Shown here: piece after piece, positions 1 to 7,828 of the stretch
How the letters are laid out: each line of letters opens with the position of its first letter
How positions within the stretch are numbered: position 1 is the stretch's first letter
From: CAZGKX01 sp964525945
Lineage (GTDB): Bacteria > Pseudomonadota > Gammaproteobacteria > Legionellales > Legionellaceae
Assembly: GCA_964525945.1 (NCBI GenBank)
Contig: CAZGKX010000006.1
Coordinates: forward strand, 1 to 62,597
Length of the DNA stretch: 62,597 bases
Direction of reading: 5' to 3'
Notes under the pieces: generated by a model
What the model saw: the letters and a program-made list of their open reading frames with translations, nothing else
Database searches by the model: none
What the model was told of the DNA's origin: nothing
Translations under genes and position numbers: made by a program

Positions 1-1
1 T

Positions 2-76
2 TTATTCTTCCTACGTATTATTTTACCATGGAACGTTTTTGTGAGCGCGGTGGAAAAATATTTCATTGGAGAATAA
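2..76 (+). CDS. C-terminal tail of an upstream membrane protein (partial)
   Basis: A frame is open from the left edge and stops with TAA at 74-76, giving 24 residues that are hydrophobic and end in a short charged tail (VEKYFIGE). The stop falls between the Shine-Dalgarno sequence and the ATG of the outer-membrane efflux gene, the tight spacing expected inside a transporter operon. An inner-membrane exporter subunit is the likely identity, because NodT-type outer-membrane factors are usually the last gene of such operons. Too little is present to name a family. Confidence 0.45.
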   Translation, partial: LFFLRIILPWNVFVSAVEKYFIGE

Positions 77-80
77 AACG

Positions 81-1547
81 ATGAAATGGCCTGTTTTAAT
101 GGCATTGGCCGCCGCAAGTTTGCTGATGAGCTGTATGGTTGGACCAAACTACACCCGACCTGCTCAGCCCTTGCCAAAGCATTTCATTGCCGGGGATCAA
201 CCCAAAACCACAGCCACCGCTGCTGTAAAATTTGGTCAAACCCAGCATTTTAATGCGATCAATGATATCCCCGCACAATGGTGGGAATTGTTCCATTCAA
301 AACCATTGAATGACTTGATTTTGGCGAGCTTTCAACATAACCCCAACGTTGGGGTTGCGAAAGCTGGATTGCACAGTGCTTTGGAGGCGTATTATGTGCA
401 ACAAGGGTCGCTTTTTCCTTTTGTAGGGGTTTCTTTTTCACCCACCAAACAACAAACCGCCAATATTTTAACCAGCGTGCTGGCTTCAAACGATTACAAC
501 TACGCATTGTACACGGGCCAAGTTTTTGTGTCTTACACGGCCGATGCCTTTGGTGGCATCCGTCGGCAGTTGGAGTCATTAAAAGCCCAAGCAGCCTTGC
601 AGCGTTTTCAATTGCAAGCGACCTATTTAACACTTGCGTCCAACGTGGTGAATGCGGCTATACAGGAAGCCGCGTTGCGGGAACAAATAGCCATCACGCG
701 GCAAATCATTGCCAGCCAAGCGCGTTTATTGTCGATTCTTCGTCAAGAGCAAGATTTGGGAGATGTGGCAAAAGCAGACATCGCAATGCAAGAAACGGCT
801 TTGGCTTCATCCGAGGCCGCGCTTATTCCTTTGCAAAAACAGCTGGCTTTGCAGCGTGATTTGTTAAATGCACTGACTGGGCGTTTTCCAGATGATGTTT
901 CAACACCAACATTTAGCTTTAGCAGTTTGGCCTTGCCGACGGATTTGCCGCGTACATTGCCGTCCCGATTGCTTGAGCAGCGTCCTGATTTGCGAGCAGC
1001 TGAAGCACAAATGCAAGCTGCGAACGCGCTGATTGGCGTGGCGGTGGCGAATCGACTGCCCAATATCACCATCGCTGCAACCAATGCAGGTACCTCGGCC
1101 ACCACGCTTTCATCGTTGTTGTCACCGGACACGCAATTTTGGGCATTAGCGGGGTTGATTGCTCAACCGATTTTTGATGGGGGTGCTTTGAAACATAAAC
1201 AACGTTTGGCGGAAACGCAATACCAACAGGCTGCTGCCAATTATCGAGCAACGGTGATCAATGCTTTTCAAAATGTTGCTGATACCTTAAATTCAATCCA
1301 TTTGGATGCCCAGGCGTTGCGCTTGGCGAGCAATGCGGCTCAAGCGGCATCCACGAGTTATACCATCACGGGCGAGCAGTATCAGATGGGTGACGCAAGT
1401 TTGTTTAAAATGTTAAACAATGAACAAATCTATTTCCAAGCCCAATTAAATTTAATCAAAGCACAAGCCGATCGTTTGTCGGACACTGTGGCGTTGTTCC
1501 AAGCCGTAGGCGGCGGTTGCTGGCACCCCACTAAACCGAGCTCGTAA
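81..1547 (+). CDS. NodT/OprM-family outer-membrane efflux lipoprotein
   Basis: Outer-membrane channel of a tripartite efflux system (TolC superfamily). Such proteins trimerise into a beta-barrel with a periplasmic alpha-helical tunnel and dock to an inner-membrane pump through an adaptor. The 488-residue product starts at ATG 81, with GGAG at 68-71 eight bases upstream; a TTG at 66 in the same frame has no comparable site. A lipoprotein signal ends in the lipobox LLMSC (Cys18), followed by the GPNY motif typical of NodT/OprM proteins. Two repeats of the efflux domain follow, with the repeat signature LLEQRPDLRAAEAQ near residue 300 and ALTGRFP before it. It directly follows a membrane protein tail, so it is probably the last gene of an export operon whose pump and adaptor lie outside the window. 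The substrate cannot be read from sequence. Length is normal for the family. Confidence 0.92.
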   Translation: MKWPVLMALAAASLLMSCMVGPNYTRPAQPLPKHFIAGDQPKTTATAAVKFGQTQHFNAINDIPAQWWELFHSKPLNDLILASFQHNPNVGVAKAGLHSALEAYYVQQGSLFPFVGVSFSPTKQQTANILTSVLASNDYNYALYTGQVFVSYTADAFGGIRRQLESLKAQAALQRFQLQATYLTLASNVVNAAIQEAALREQIAITRQIIASQARLLSILRQEQDLGDVAKADIAMQETALASSEAALIPLQKQLALQRDLLNALTGRFPDDVSTPTFSFSSLALPTDLPRTLPSRLLEQRPDLRAAEAQMQAANALIGVAVANRLPNITIAATNAGTSATTLSSLLSPDTQFWALAGLIAQPIFDGGALKHKQRLAETQYQQAAANYRATVINAFQNVADTLNSIHLDAQALRLASNAAQAASTSYTITGEQYQMGDASLFKMLNNEQIYFQAQLNLIKAQADRLSDTVALFQAVGGGCWHPTKPSS

Positions 1548-1653
1548 GGAATCGTTCGGGGCGTGAGTAATGAGCATCAGCACTTATAGACAAGAAGCAT
1601 CAAGATTTTTTTAGGCGATGTCATTTTGCAGATTTTTCAATGTTAACATAAAA

Positions 1654-1682
1654 TTGCATTCATGTATCCTGTGAGATACAAT
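1654..1682 (+). promoter_or_regulatory. Sigma-70 promoter and palindromic operator of the toxin-antitoxin operon
   Basis: TTGCAT at 1654-1659, a 17-base spacer and TACAAT at 1677-1682 form a good sigma-70 promoter. A perfect inverted repeat, TGTATC (1663-1668) and GATACA (1675-1680), covers the spacer and the -10 box, where an antitoxin-toxin repressor would block polymerase. The predicted transcription start falls at about 1689, the A of the toxin start codon, so the message may be leaderless. Confidence 0.65.
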
Positions 1683-1688
1683 TAACTT

Positions 1689-2030
1689 ATGAACGAAATA
1701 AAAAGAAAAACAATAAATGTTTATCAACAGGATAGCGGAGATTGTCCATTTATCTCATGGCTTGAATCATTGGATGCGGCGATTCGTCATCGTATTAAAT
1801 CTCGCTTAGCTAGGATCGCCATTGGAAATTTGGGTGAATATAAAATACTAGGTGATGGAATAAGTGAATTAAAATTTAAATTTGGTCCAGGTTATCGTAT
1901 TTATTATAGCGAGCTAGATGATGTGATTGTGCTTTTACTTTGTGCGGGAGATAAAAAAACACAAAGCAAAGACATCAAACTGGCAAAAAAATATTTGAAA
2001 GATTATCTAGAGGGAGAAAATCATGGCTAA
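1689..2030 (+). CDS. RelE/HigB-like type II toxin (addiction module killer protein)
   Basis: Predicted ribosome-associated mRNA endonuclease of the RelE/ParE superfamily, in the group often annotated as addiction module killer protein. The 113-residue product carries the family core: helices rich in Arg/Lys (RIKSRLARI), then LGEYKILGDGISELKFKFGPGYRIYY and a C-terminal strand ending in LLLCAGDKKTQ, where the basic residues of the active site normally lie. The toxin precedes the antitoxin, as in higBA loci, and their coding regions overlap by 8 bases. No Shine-Dalgarno sequence precedes the ATG and no other Met is available upstream of the conserved part. Regulation is probably by the palindrome over its promoter. 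Activity depends on an antitoxin gene that contains an assembly gap. Confidence 0.85.
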   Translation: MNEIKRKTINVYQQDSGDCPFISWLESLDAAIRHRIKSRLARIAIGNLGEYKILGDGISELKFKFGPGYRIYYSELDDVIVLLLCAGDKKTQSKDIKLAKKYLKDYLEGENHG

Positions 2031-2331
2031 AAGCATCGATTATCATGATTATTTAATTGAAACCTTAAAAGAACCATTTGAGGCCGCAGGGTATCTTAAT
2101 GCTGCACTTGATGATGGTGATATTGATGGTTTCTTAGAAGCGTTGCGTAATGTTGTTNNNNNNNNNNTGACTAAGCTTTCTGAAAAAGCCTCTAAAGGCA
2201 GAAACAGTCTTTATAAAACCCTCTCAAGCACGGGAAATCCTTATTTACGAAACACAAATGAGATTCTACAGACGCTGGGCTTCCATTTATCAGTCACGCC
2301 CAATGAATCGGATGATTGCAAAAGCGCTTGA
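2023..2331 (+). CDS. HigA-like antitoxin (addiction module antidote, HTH), with internal N run
   Basis: DNA-binding antitoxin paired with the preceding toxin. The N-terminal half (YLIETLKEPFEAAGYLNAALDD) matches the helical arm of COG3636-type antidotes. After the gap, a Cro/C1-type helix-turn-helix reads LSEKASKGRNSLYKTLSSTGNP, followed by EILQTLGFHLSV. Ten N at 2158-2167 replace codons 46-49. In family members four residues normally lie between the equivalents of ALRNVV and TKLSEKA, so the reading frame and length look intact and the gene is probably functional. Start ATG 2023 overlaps the toxin stop and has GGAGAAAATC upstream inside the toxin gene, suggesting translational coupling. Confidence 0.82.
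   Translation: MAKSIDYHDYLIETLKEPFEAAGYLNAALDDGDIDGFLEALRNVVXXXXTKLSEKASKGRNSLYKTLSSTGNPYLRNTNEILQTLGFHLSVTPNESDDCKSA
2158..2167. other. Run of 10 N inside the antitoxin gene
   Basis: Ten undetermined bases. The frame on both sides is continuous if the length is taken literally, and the family alignment expects exactly four codons here. Confidence 0.95.
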
Positions 2332-2538
2332 GTTTAAATTCATTCGATGCTTGGTTATAAATCATCTGTATCATTTCAGAGCAAAAAAATGGCTTAGCAA
2401 AGTGTCCGTTTTTCCCGGGCAAGATCATTTTATATGTTGCATTCATTAACGGACAAAATTAAAAGCAATTTAATAATTGCCAAGTTCGTGTTAGTCTAAA
2501 AAATTAAGATTTACCGCACTCATGCTTAAGGAACCCTC

Positions 2539-3528
2539 ATGAAAAAATGGACGATTGCTTTATCCCTTTGGATTGGCTTTTTATTGCCGTTTACTCTATT
2601 TGCCGAGCAACAAAATTGGAGCACATGGGTTGCGCAAGTTCGTAAAGAAGCGTTGGAACAAGGCATCTCGCCACAAGTGTTTGACACAGCCTTTGCAGAT
2701 ATTCATGAACCCAGCCGACAAGTCAAAGGTTTGGCTCGCTCACAACCCGAACATCGATTAACCTATACAAAATACCGCAATTCTCGAGTTGATGCTTACC
2801 GAATCGCTATCGGTCGCAAAGAATATAAAAAAAACCAGGTATTGATTGACGAGATAGGTCGTAAATATGGCGTTGATCCTTGTTTTATCATGTCGTTTTG
2901 GGGCATGGAAACAAGTTACGGTAGTTACATGGGCAATTTCCCCGTGATCAAATCATTGGCAACACTGGCTTATGATTCCAATCGAACCCCGTTTTTCCGC
3001 AAAGAATTGTTTTTAGCGCTGCATATCCTCAATGATGGCCACGTCACCATGGCTCGTTTTAAAGGGGAATGGGCCGGCGCCTCTGGCCAACCACAATTTT
3101 TACCTTCCAGTTGGGTTAAATATGCCGTTGATTATGACGGCGATGGCCGTAAAGATATCTGGGACTCAAAACCAGATGTGTTCGCATCGATCGCCAACTA
3201 CATGAAAATCAATGGCTGGCAGACGGGAGAACCATGGGCCATGTATGTCAAATTGCCGGCCAATTTTGACAGCAAACTTGAAGGAAAATCCATTGTTAAA
3301 CCGGTCAGTGAGTGGAATGCCATGGGCGTTCGCTTAGAAAGTGGCGAACCGCTGCCTTATCAAAATTTACAAGCCAGCATCGTGCAGCCCAATGGTGGCC
3401 CTGTGTTTTTGGCTTACCCCAATTACAAAATGATCTTGCGTTACAACAATTCCATTTACTATGCCGGTGCAATTGGCTATTTAGCCGATAAAATTTGCCA
3501 GCGCGAAACCAACAATCACCATGACTGA
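2539..3528 (+). CDS. mltB: Membrane-associated lytic murein transglycosylase B (GH103)
   Basis: Cleaves the MurNAc-GlcNAc bond of peptidoglycan with formation of 1,6-anhydromuramic acid, in the periplasm. The 329-residue product has a signal peptide (MKKWTIALSLWIGFLLPFTLFA) without a lipobox cysteine, so it is probably a soluble periplasmic form rather than a lipoprotein. The GH103 core is clear: catalytic Glu124 in SFWGMETSYG, then GEWAGASGQPQFLPSSW, the acidic loop DYDGDGRKDIW and a C-terminal ILRYNNS. Length is typical. The preceding 200 bases have no gene and should hold its promoter. The last 8 bases overlap the msrBA start, so the two are probably co-transcribed. Confidence 0.93.
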   Translation: MKKWTIALSLWIGFLLPFTLFAEQQNWSTWVAQVRKEALEQGISPQVFDTAFADIHEPSRQVKGLARSQPEHRLTYTKYRNSRVDAYRIAIGRKEYKKNQVLIDEIGRKYGVDPCFIMSFWGMETSYGSYMGNFPVIKSLATLAYDSNRTPFFRKELFLALHILNDGHVTMARFKGEWAGASGQPQFLPSSWVKYAVDYDGDGRKDIWDSKPDVFASIANYMKINGWQTGEPWAMYVKLPANFDSKLEGKSIVKPVSEWNAMGVRLESGEPLPYQNLQASIVQPNGGPVFLAYPNYKMILRYNNSIYYAGAIGYLADKICQRETNNHHD

Positions 3529-4390
3529 TTTTCTAGACAAAACAGCCAGCTTGACGCCAGAGGCCCGCAAGGTCATCTGCCATCAAGCAACAGAGCGCCC
3601 ACACTCTGGCCGTTATAATGACGCCGCCACGCAAGGCCGTTATTTATGCCGACGTTGCGGTTTGGCATTGTTCAACGCACACAGTCAATTCAGTGCCGGA
3701 TGTGGTTGGCCCAGTTTTGATGAAGATATCTCACACACCGTGCGGCAAATTCCAGACGCGGATGGTGTTCGTCTGGAAATTCGTTGCCAACGTTGTGATG
3801 GGCATTTGGGGCATGTGTTTCATGGCGAACGCTTCACCGCTCAAAACACCCGTTACTGTGTAAATTCGCTGGCGCTGGATTTTGTCACAGCGGATCACGT
3901 GACCGATAGCCAAGAAGCCATTGTCGCTGGTGGTTGCTTTTGGGGCGTGGATTACCATTTGCAGCAGCAACCTGGGGTGTTAAAGGTTGAAGTAGGTTAT
4001 ACGGGAGGCGACGTTCAAAATCCAACTTACCAGCAAATTTGTCAGGGGGATACCGGCCATTATGAAGCGGTAAGAGTGCTGTTTGATCCAACAAAAACGA
4101 ATTACCGCGCGCTTCTCAAAGCTTTTTTTGAAATCCACGATCCCACGCAAGCCAGCGGCCAAGGCCCAGACATTGGTCAACAATACCAAAGCGCTGTTTT
4201 TTATTATGATCAACAGCAGCATGAGCAAGCACAACAACTTATTGATGAGTTGCAAGCCAATGGGTATGACGTGGTCACCCAATGTCTACCGGTCAGTGTT
4301 TTTTGGGCGGCGGAAGACGACCATCAGAATTATTATGGCAAACAAAAAAAAGAACCATATTGCCACCGACCGGTCAAGCGCTTCAAATAA
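3521..4390 (+). CDS. msrBA: Bifunctional peptide-methionine sulfoxide reductase, MsrB-MsrA fusion
   Basis: Repairs oxidised methionine in proteins and reduces both sulfoxide stereoisomers. Residues 1-125 form the MsrB domain (R-sulfoxide), with two CxxC zinc motifs at Cys43/Cys46 and Cys89/Cys92 and the catalytic Cys113 in RYCVNSLAL. Residues 130-289 form the MsrA domain (S-sulfoxide), with the GCFWG signature (Cys139) and the conserved GYTGG and GHYEAV segments. The B-then-A order is one of the known fusion arrangements. No secretion signal is present, so it is cytoplasmic. The start overlaps the mltB stop by 8 bases (ATG inside ACCATGACTGA), which points to translational coupling. Confidence 0.95.
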   Translation: MTDFLDKTASLTPEARKVICHQATERPHSGRYNDAATQGRYLCRRCGLALFNAHSQFSAGCGWPSFDEDISHTVRQIPDADGVRLEIRCQRCDGHLGHVFHGERFTAQNTRYCVNSLALDFVTADHVTDSQEAIVAGGCFWGVDYHLQQQPGVLKVEVGYTGGDVQNPTYQQICQGDTGHYEAVRVLFDPTKTNYRALLKAFFEIHDPTQASGQGPDIGQQYQSAVFYYDQQQHEQAQQLIDELQANGYDVVTQCLPVSVFWAAEDDHQNYYGKQKKEPYCHRPVKRFK

Positions 4391-4473
4391 GGTCCGTATG
4401 TCGTTGCAAACCTCCACACCTTTATCAACAGGCTCGAAAATCATAAGCACAGAGTAATTGTGGGCAAAGGTGT

Positions 4474-4502
4474 CGTTTTAAACGATCACCCTATGTTATA
4501 AT
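4474..4502 (+). promoter_or_regulatory. Probable promoter of map
   Basis: A perfect TATAAT lies at 4497-4502, 26 bases before the map start codon. The region 17 bases further upstream (CGTTTT at 4474-4479) is a poor -35, so this would be a -10-driven promoter. Confidence 0.4.
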
Positions 4503-4527
4503 TGTAAATTTTATATTAGGCATTCAT

Positions 4528-5319
4528 ATGGCTATAAAATCGCCGGAACAAATTGAAAAAATGCGAGTGGCTGGTCAGTTGACGGCACGGGTATTAACCG
4601 CTGTCAGTGATATCATAGCGCCCGGCATCACCACTATGCAAATTGATGAATTTTGCGAAGATTATATTCGCAATACACTTAAGGCCATCCCCGGCAGCAA
4701 AGGCCAGTATGGGTACCCCTATTCCGTGAACACCTCTCTTAACAATGTGATATGCCATGGCATGCCGTCCAATAAACAAATTTTAAAAAAAGGCGACATC
4801 GTGAATGTGGATGTGACGGTTATTCATGAAGGCTATTACGGGGACAGCAGCAAAATGTTTTGCATTGGCGAGGTCGCTCCTTTTGCCAAACGCTTGGTGG
4901 ATGTAACCCAAGAATGCCTTTATCGAGGAATAGCCGTGGTAAAGCCCAATGCCACGCTGGGTGATATTGGCTATGCCATTCAATCCCATGCCTTAAAAAA
5001 CAATTATTCAGTGGTCCGGGAATATTGTGGGCATGGTATTGGCCTGAAAATGCATGAGGATCCGCAAGTCATGCATTATGGCGTACCTGGCAAAGGCGAC
5101 GTGCTGCAAGAAGGGATGACATTTACCATTGAGCCCATGATCAACCAGGGGCGTCCTGAAGTGAAACATCTGGAAAAAGATGGTTGGAGCATTGCGGTCA
5201 CCAAAGACAGAAAGCTTTCGGCGCAATGGGAACATACCATTTTAGTCACATCCAACGGCTTCGAAGTGTTAACACTGCGCGAAGAAGAACATGCCGTCTT
5301 CACCACTGCGTGCCCGTAA
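4528..5319 (+). CDS. map: Type I methionine aminopeptidase
   Basis: Removes the initiator methionine from nascent proteins; cytoplasmic dinuclear metallopeptidase. The 263-residue product has the pita-bread fold ligands in order: Asp in VNVDVT, Asp in YYGDSSKMF, His in YCGHGIG, Glu in FTIEPM and Glu in AQWEHT. The substrate His lies in VICHGMP. Length matches bacterial type I enzymes (about 264 residues). It stands alone with its own -10 box upstream. No terminator is evident downstream, where a transposase remnant begins. Confidence 0.97.
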   Translation: MAIKSPEQIEKMRVAGQLTARVLTAVSDIIAPGITTMQIDEFCEDYIRNTLKAIPGSKGQYGYPYSVNTSLNNVICHGMPSNKQILKKGDIVNVDVTVIHEGYYGDSSKMFCIGEVAPFAKRLVDVTQECLYRGIAVVKPNATLGDIGYAIQSHALKNNYSVVREYCGHGIGLKMHEDPQVMHYGVPGKGDVLQEGMTFTIEPMINQGRPEVKHLEKDGWSIAVTKDRKLSAQWEHTILVTSNGFEVLTLREEEHAVFTTACP

Positions 5320-5347
5320 GGACATGTTCTTATATACATAAGTCATT

Positions 5348-5490
5348 CTAGCTCATAGCATGAAAGGTTTCCCAAGCTAAAGTAAAATCTTTCATGCGTT
5401 ATAGACCAATCCACATCACCTGTATTCCAGGAAAACCATCTGATTTTCTTCCTAAATGTCCTCTAAATTTTGCGATCGCCATTGATGGTT
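5348..5490 (-). pseudogene. Remnant of an IS4-type transposase C-terminus
   Basis: Read on the minus strand, this stretch encodes FRGHLGRKSDGFPGIQVMW followed by IGL-stop-RMKDFTLAWETFHAMS-stop. This matches the conserved C-terminal end of IS4-group DDE transposases (GRKSDGxPG...W.G..R). An in-frame TAA replaces what was probably CAA, and upstream coding potential continues only after a frameshift (AAYFGPTILT in another frame). No terminal repeats are visible. The rest of 5320-5656 contains no gene that I can recognise. Confidence 0.7.
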
Positions 5491-5656
5491 AGAATAGTAG
5501 GTCCAAAATACGCAGCGATTGAGTTGAAAGATAAGTGATCAATATTTGTCTGGAAATTTGGACGGTTGACGCCTAGAACCTGAATTATGGCTGTGTGAAC
5601 TTGGAGCATGAAAACATCTATTGACGCCGAAACGCTAGGCTTAGGTTTTTTACCTC

Positions 5657-7603
5657 TCAGCGTTTTTTAACCACAGACGGCGCATTTTCTTGCACTTTTT
5701 CACCCTTTGGAGTGATTTTAACTCCCTCAAAGAAAGTAGGTGAATACTTTTCAGATTTAATTTGTTTTTTTGATTGTGAACCACTCTGCTGTGCTTGCAC
5801 ACCTCGCACTTGAAAATCTTTTATTATAGCCGGTGAAATCAGTTGCCCATCGTATGTCATTACAATAGTGTTCTCGCGTGGCATTTTGCTTATGTCGATT
5901 TTCTTTGCATCCAAATGAGAGATGTATTGATTAATACGTTTAGGCAATGTTTCTTTATTTGCATCGTTTTTTAAAAGCTCTGAATACAATAAACATTTAA
6001 ACATTTGTATGTTAGGGGCATCATTGGCAATGAAGGGGTAAAGAATGCTGATGTTGGTAAAATGGGTTTTAAGTCCGGAAACCAAGTCATTGGGATTGAT
6101 ACCAATCTGCCGCCATTTACCTTTATTTTTAATCATATCTAAATAGGTCAGTGCTGCCACAGGGGTTAATTCAGTGCCATAATTTTTATTTCTAACGTCT
6201 CCACCGAAAATGAGTATGTCGCAAAATAATTCGGTGGACTCTTTTATGGTGGTCGGTGCCGCAAGCGTCTTATTGTTTCGAAAGGCGAATAGATAGTCAA
6301 TTTCAGCCCAACTCCATATTTCCTTTGACCACTTCAACTTAGTGTATTCTCTTGTTACATCAACCAAGCGAAGTAATCCTTGTCGCAAATGCGTAGGAAT
6401 CGTAGACATAACAGTAGCATGTTGCTTATCATGGCCGCTTGCTTCTAAAGGGGTTATGTTATGAAATGAATGCAGGCCATCTCTATAGGGTTTCGTTTCT
6501 GGATATTGGGTTGCTGTGTAACGAGCATCGTGTCGAACGCCATGTTCAATATCCTCTAAGCTCTGTCCTCCTAAACGGGACATGGGACGAACAAAATTAT
6601 TTTCTCCAAATAGTGCAATTCCTATGGCATCTTGAGCACCACTGGAAAGGTGTATAATTTCATCATATTGATTGTCATTAGCCCGCCAATCTCTTATATA
6701 CATTAAGTACTCTTGTTTTTCCAGGAGCGTTTCGTGTTCAATGGTCGACTGCTGGCCAAGCAGCTCGCTTTGTTTAATTATCTCCTCCACGTGCTCTATC
6801 TGCGCATTAAATTGCTTAATAAGCTCTTGCCTTTGGTTTCGATGAGCAACATCGTCCTTTTGTCGTCCATATAATCCATCTGTATTAATTAAGGTTTCTC
6901 CCATGGTGTGCGGATTCAAATAGGTTTTACCAACTCCGGTGACATAAAAAATTCGTTCAGAGGGAGGAAGCGCTGAGACAAGTAATCGAAATGATTCGAG
7001 CTCTTCACTGGATGGATTTTTTACATTTTTTCTGTCGTTAAATAAAGGAAGTAAATAAGAAAGCGCTGCTTTTGTAAATTGATTTTCATCATCGAGAATG
7101 CGATAAATTTCTTCAACCGCATAATCATTTTTAGTTTGGTGATACTCTAAAATAGAATAAATCTGATGTGGTGTGATTTTTTCAGCAGCATACAATGACA
7201 TTGCTAACTGAGGTAAGGTTTCATCATTAAAAATTTCAGCTTTCCAATCACCGCTATCAATCGCATTTTTTAATAATTGAAGTTTATCCTTATTAAATGA
7301 GCGCTTGATTTTGTTTTTATTAACCAAGTGATTAAAATTGCTATCATGATTACCGTTTGGATTAACAAAAATTAAAGTGTCTTTTTTAAGCAATTGTTTC
7401 CAATGGCGTTGAATGATTCGAACACGTTTTAAATCGCCATCATCCATTGCTGAGGTGTTTTGTTGCGCAGCAATTGGGGCCGAATTGCGTTGGTGATAGT
7501 GCGCGCGTTTTTCTTCTGTAAGGGCTGGGGCTAAATTGGAGTATTTTTTAGCCAAACGATCCCAGACAGCGCGTGCTTCAAGGTACGTTGCAATACCGGA
7601 CAT
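5657..7603 (-). CDS. Large protein of unknown function, effector candidate
   Basis: I do not recognise the family. The 648-residue product starts at ATG 7603 (GGCGA nearby); a TTG 16 codons upstream is less likely. It is soluble, with no signal peptide or membrane segment. Residues 60-85 contain an amphipathic stretch resembling an IQ motif (RIIQRHWKQLLKK). Residues 235-300 are predicted helical or coiled coil (QRQELIKQFNAQIEHVEEI). Residues 360-420 hold a striking cluster of His and Asp: HGVRHDARY, then GLHSFHNI and SGHDKQHATVM, which could bind metal. The C-terminus is basic. It is transcribed away from another large unknown protein, with a transposase remnant downstream. Size, solubility and setting fit a type IV-secreted effector, but that is inference. 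Confidence 0.6.
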   Translation of the reverse strand: MSGIATYLEARAVWDRLAKKYSNLAPALTEEKRAHYHQRNSAPIAAQQNTSAMDDGDLKRVRIIQRHWKQLLKKDTLIFVNPNGNHDSNFNHLVNKNKIKRSFNKDKLQLLKNAIDSGDWKAEIFNDETLPQLAMSLYAAEKITPHQIYSILEYHQTKNDYAVEEIYRILDDENQFTKAALSYLLPLFNDRKNVKNPSSEELESFRLLVSALPPSERIFYVTGVGKTYLNPHTMGETLINTDGLYGRQKDDVAHRNQRQELIKQFNAQIEHVEEIIKQSELLGQQSTIEHETLLEKQEYLMYIRDWRANDNQYDEIIHLSSGAQDAIGIALFGENNFVRPMSRLGGQSLEDIEHGVRHDARYTATQYPETKPYRDGLHSFHNITPLEASGHDKQHATVMSTIPTHLRQGLLRLVDVTREYTKLKWSKEIWSWAEIDYLFAFRNNKTLAAPTTIKESTELFCDILIFGGDVRNKNYGTELTPVAALTYLDMIKNKGKWRQIGINPNDLVSGLKTHFTNISILYPFIANDAPNIQMFKCLLYSELLKNDANKETLPKRINQYISHLDAKKIDISKMPRENTIVMTYDGQLISPAIIKDFQVRGVQAQQSGSQSKKQIKSEKYSPTFFEGVKITPKGEKVQENAPSVVKKR

Positions 7604-7767
7604 TTTTTCGCCGTTTAGTTTATAAATGATGGTATTTAAAGCATAGCACAAATATTGCGCATCGTTAGCGCAATATGTTAAGTACTGCTCTACCAGATCA
7701 TTAAACTTCTCGCTTAATTAACGTCAACATACGTGGTCTCGTAAAGAATGGTCAAATTGTACTAACA

Positions 7768-7796
7768 TTGCATCGCCAAAGACAAAGATGTATAAT
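7768..7796 (+). promoter_or_regulatory. Sigma-70 promoter for the 7829 gene
   Basis: TTGCAT (7768-7773), a 17-base spacer and a perfect TATAAT (7791-7796). The predicted transcription start is about 7803, giving a 5' leader of about 26 bases before ATG 7829. Confidence 0.7.
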
Positions 7797-7828
7797 ATGC
7801 CCATATAGAATATTTTTTGGACAAAACA

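Noticed and set aside
2258..2449. 63-codon plus-strand frame overlapping the antitoxin
   Set aside because: Lies mostly inside the antitoxin in another frame, has no ribosome-binding site, and its product resembles nothing.
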